From: Eisenibacter elegans DSM 3317
GTDB taxonomy: Bacteria; Bacteroidota; Bacteroidia; Cytophagales; Microscillaceae
Direction of reading: 5' to 3'
Assembly: GCF_000430505.1 (NCBI RefSeq)
Contig: NZ_AUMD01000011.1
Location: 248,001 to 312,000, forward strand
Length of the DNA stretch: 64,000 nt
The translations under genes and the position numbers were made by a program. Positions within the stretch are counted from its first letter, which is position 1, and each line of letters opens with the position of its first letter. Below the pieces are notes generated by a model. That model saw only the letters and a list, made by a program, of their open reading frames with translations, did no database searches and was not told the DNA's origin. Shown here one piece after another: positions 61,893 through 64,000 of the stretch.

Positions 61893-63047
61893 ATGCTGTA
61901 CTTTTTACAATATGCGCTTCAATCATTATGGCGGCGGCCTTGGCGTGTCGTGGCCATCATCGGAGTATATACCCTAGTGGTGGGGTTTTATGCGTCGGTG
62001 GTGTTTTTTGTCAATGCGCTCCAACAAGAGAGCGACCGTGCATTGGGGCATTTGCCTGAGCTTTGGGTACAACAGCTGGCCGGAGGCCGGCTTGTACCAA
62101 TGAAGCAAAGCTGGGTAGACTCCCTACAAGGCATCCGAGGGGTGCGCCAGATACAGCCGCGTCTTTGGGGCTACAATTACGATTCGCCCACAGGAGCAGT
62201 ATTTACCCTCATGGCTGCTGATACCCTCCCCCCAGAGGGCTTGAGCTTGCTCAAGACCTTGCCCCAAGGGCAGAGGCTACAGCCCGAAACGGCTTGGGTG
62301 GGCACGGGGCTGCTCGAAATGAGGGAGCTTGCCCTAGGCGATGATATCACACTCTTTGATGATAGTGGTGAGATTCGTAGCTTTCGCATTGTAGGTGCTT
62401 TTGAAGCCGCCGCCGACTTGCTCACCCGCGACCTCATTGTGCTCCATCCATACAGCGCCCGAAAGATGTTGGGCTTGGCAGAAGATGAAATTACAGACCT
62501 AGCCATCAGCATTCACAACCCGGACGAAATCAATAACATAGGCCGCAAAATAGACCGACAATTTGCCGGAATAAGGGTTGTTACTGCCGACGAGCTGCGC
62601 AGTACCTACACAGCCCTTTTTAGTTGGCGTGGGGGTTTGTTTACGTATGGCACCTTACTATCACTCCTAGCTTTTTTGATTTTGATATGGCAACAGGCTA
62701 CCGGAATGACCGCCGAGGAGCGGCGTGAGTTGGGCGTGCTCAAGGCCATTGGTTGGGAAATATCAGATGTACTGCAGGTTAAATTTTGGGAGGCAATTGT
62801 ACTCTCGTTTACAGCCACAATGCTCGGGATGATGTTGGCCTATGGGCATGTATTTGTGCTTGGCGCACCTATGCTGAAGCAGCTGCTGATGGGCTGGTCC
62901 GTGTTGTATCCTCAGTATGTCTTGCACCCCACGCTCGACTATGCTTCTTGGTTGACTATCTTGGCGTTGTCGGTAGTGCCCTATGTGGCGGCTACTGTGT
63001 TGCCGGCTTGGCGGGCGGCGATTATCCCTCCGGCAGAAGTAATGTAA
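61893..63047 (+). CDS. FtsX-type ABC transporter permease
   Basis: This 384-residue inner-membrane permease has one helix at about 15-37, a large periplasmic domain (about 40-260), and three C-terminal helices (about 262-282, 312-335, 355-378). This topology and ERRELGVLKAIGWEISDVL near helix 2 are those of the FtsX/MacB/LolC superfamily. The ATG at 61893 gives MLYFLQYALQSLWRRPWRV, as expected before the first helix. It needs an ATPase; none is adjacent, but a LolD/MacB-type ATPase gene is at 46509. It precedes tadA by 6 bases. Confidence 0.83.
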   Translation: MLYFLQYALQSLWRRPWRVVAIIGVYTLVVGFYASVVFFVNALQQESDRALGHLPELWVQQLAGGRLVPMKQSWVDSLQGIRGVRQIQPRLWGYNYDSPTGAVFTLMAADTLPPEGLSLLKTLPQGQRLQPETAWVGTGLLEMRELALGDDITLFDDSGEIRSFRIVGAFEAAADLLTRDLIVLHPYSARKMLGLAEDEITDLAISIHNPDEINNIGRKIDRQFAGIRVVTADELRSTYTALFSWRGGLFTYGTLLSLLAFLILIWQQATGMTAEERRELGVLKAIGWEISDVLQVKFWEAIVLSFTATMLGMMLAYGHVFVLGAPMLKQLLMGWSVLYPQYVLHPTLDYASWLTILALSVVPYVAATVLPAWRAAIIPPAEVM

Positions 63048-63053
63048 ACGACT

Positions 63054-63491
63054 ATGCTCGAACTTACCCACGAATATTATATGCAGTTGGCGCTCAAACA
63101 GGCGCAGATGGCCTACGAAGCTGGAGAGATTCCGGTGGGAGCGGTCATATTATCGCCCAAGGGCATCGTGGCTCAAGCCCATAACCAAACCGAGCGCCTG
63201 CAAGACGTAACTGCCCACGCCGAAATGTTGGCCATTACTGCCGCCGCACAACATCTGGGCGCCAAATACCTACGACAGTGTACGCTCTATGTAACGCTAG
63301 AGCCTTGCGTGATGTGCGCAGGGGCCTGTTATTGGGCTCAGCTTGGCGCTGTCATTTATGGCGCTGCCGACGAAAAGCGCGGCTTTGGAAGCCAAGCGCT
63401 GGGGCTGCACCCTAAAACCAAAATCATCGCAGGGGTTTTAGAAGAGGACTGTAAAGCGCTTTTACAGGCTTTTTTCAAACGCCTACGTTGA
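63054..63491 (+). CDS. tadA: tRNA-specific adenosine deaminase
   Basis: This 145-residue zinc enzyme converts A34 to inosine in tRNA-Arg. The catalytic HAE is at His55-Glu57 and the zinc ligands PCVMC at Pro84-Cys88, with EIPVGAVIL before them, all typical of TadA. The C-terminal helix is intact. The ATG at 63054 lies 6 bases after the permease stop, so the two are co-transcribed, which is probably chance grouping. Confidence 0.94.
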   Translation: MLELTHEYYMQLALKQAQMAYEAGEIPVGAVILSPKGIVAQAHNQTERLQDVTAHAEMLAITAAAQHLGAKYLRQCTLYVTLEPCVMCAGACYWAQLGAVIYGAADEKRGFGSQALGLHPKTKIIAGVLEEDCKALLQAFFKRLR

Positions 63492-63531
63492 TGGGTCATA
63501 ACACATACAAATACTCAGCCGTATGCTTGTG

Positions 63532-64000
63532 TTATAATGCTTGCAAGAGGTCTATGAGCTCGTGGTGTGGGTAGGCATCCGTTTTGTAGAGCAGGTAAGA
63601 GTTGTGGGTATAAATGCCTTCACGCCCGTTCATTGCGTCGCGGCTCCAGTCAAAAACTCCGCTTTTACCATCGTGGAAGGTGTTCTTGTCAAAATTGATT
63701 CCATATTCTTCAACCAGACACTTGAGCAAACCGTAGAGGCTTTGGAGTTGTTGGGGGGTATATTTTTCAAAATACCAATGCCCCTTCCATTGTTCTTTGA
63801 GGGTGTATACCCTTTCGGGAGGAACAATGCCACCATAGTCATTGTGGTATGTATTGCCAGCCTTTACCAAAAAGCCATAGTTGCAAAGCTCGATACCAAT
63901 GGCGCGGGAGTCCAAATCCATCCGCCCTACGCCCAAATGCCAAGCCCAGTAGCCCTTGGGGATGACCCGCAGGATGCTGCCGTCAGCATCAATGATAAAA
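63532..64000 (-). CDS. N-acetylmuramoyl-L-alanine amidase-like protein (5' end cut by window)
   Basis: About 155 codons are visible; the frame is open to base 64000 so the start lies outside. The segment FIIDADGSILRVIPKGYWAWHLG followed by GRMDLDSRAIGIELCNYG and YTPQQLQSLYGLLKCLVEEYG matches the amidase_2/PGRP fold: the His of WAWHLG is a zinc ligand and the ELCNYG segment follows the first strand. Such enzymes cleave the MurNAc-Ala bond of peptidoglycan. A second zinc His may be FHDGKSG. Whether it carries a signal peptide cannot be seen. Confidence 0.78.
   Translation of the reverse strand, partial: FIIDADGSILRVIPKGYWAWHLGVGRMDLDSRAIGIELCNYGFLVKAGNTYHNDYGGIVPPERVYTLKEQWKGHWYFEKYTPQQLQSLYGLLKCLVEEYGINFDKNTFHDGKSGVFDWSRDAMNGREGIYTHNSYLLYKTDAYPHHELIDLLQAL

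Overview
The window looks like a chromosomal segment of a Cytophagales-type Bacteroidota. The evidence is a TonB-dependent receptor with a carboxypeptidase-like N-terminal domain, a DUF4175 protein, a DUF4836 lipoprotein, a 7TM-DISM histidine kinase, TPR/SpoIIE phosphatases, a flavohemoglobin-modulating QEGLA protein, and several TTG-N19-23-TAnnTTTG promoters of the type known from Flavobacterium and Bacteroides. I cannot fix the genus. No phage, plasmid, CRISPR array or transposase gene is visible. The mobile or repetitive content is short intergenic elements.

Layout. 1-5.5 kb: the 3' end of dnaE, a secreted leucine-rich-repeat protein and a tandem pair of coiled-coil-rich proteins. 6-9.2 kb: a secreted esterase and a gene split by a frameshift. 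9.2-12.3 kb: an oxidative-stress block (OxyR-type regulator, Dps, peroxiredoxin) and two small unknown proteins. 12.3-20.4 kb: QEGLA-motif metalloprotease, acyl-CoA carboxylase beta subunit, lysS, a structured GC-rich intergenic element and glyA. 20.5-30.5 kb: secreted hydrolase, TPR/SpoIIE phosphatase, 7TM-DISM kinase, VOC protein, murB and a second LRR protein. 30.8-39.4 kb: sodium/solute symporter plus TonB receptor, hydrolase, STAS-like protein, heptose epimerase and DUF4836 lipoprotein. 39.4-47.2 kb: recA, a decayed GIDE-like gene, a membrane protein, a lone nuoC behind a second TPR/SpoIIE phosphatase, a glycosyltransferase and an ABC ATPase. 47.3-50.5 kb: a ridA-led four-gene operon, then rnpA and rpmH. 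50.6-56.8 kb: an exported protein pair downstream of tRNA-Leu(GAG), an unknown cytoplasmic protein, a tiny DUF2256 gene, ybeY and an RsbW-like kinase. 56.8-64 kb: DUF4175 protein, thioredoxin-like protein, thioesterase, FtsX-type permease, tadA and a truncated amidase gene.

How the genes work together. Most are housekeeping genes in short transcription units. Regulatory parts of a partner-switching type (two SpoIIE-type phosphatases, an RsbW-like kinase and a STAS-like protein) are scattered rather than clustered. Two families of roughly 80-130 bp intergenic repeats recur. One has inverted termini of the CCACTGGAtATTTTT type. The other begins ATACCCAATC and carries AATCCTTG/AATCTTG phrases. 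One of the second family runs into the 3' end of rnpA and another lies at the truncated 5' end of a pseudogene. The least explained items are the coiled-coil pair, the structured element near 18.7 kb, and the exported pair whose mRNA seems to share a promoter with tRNA-Leu.
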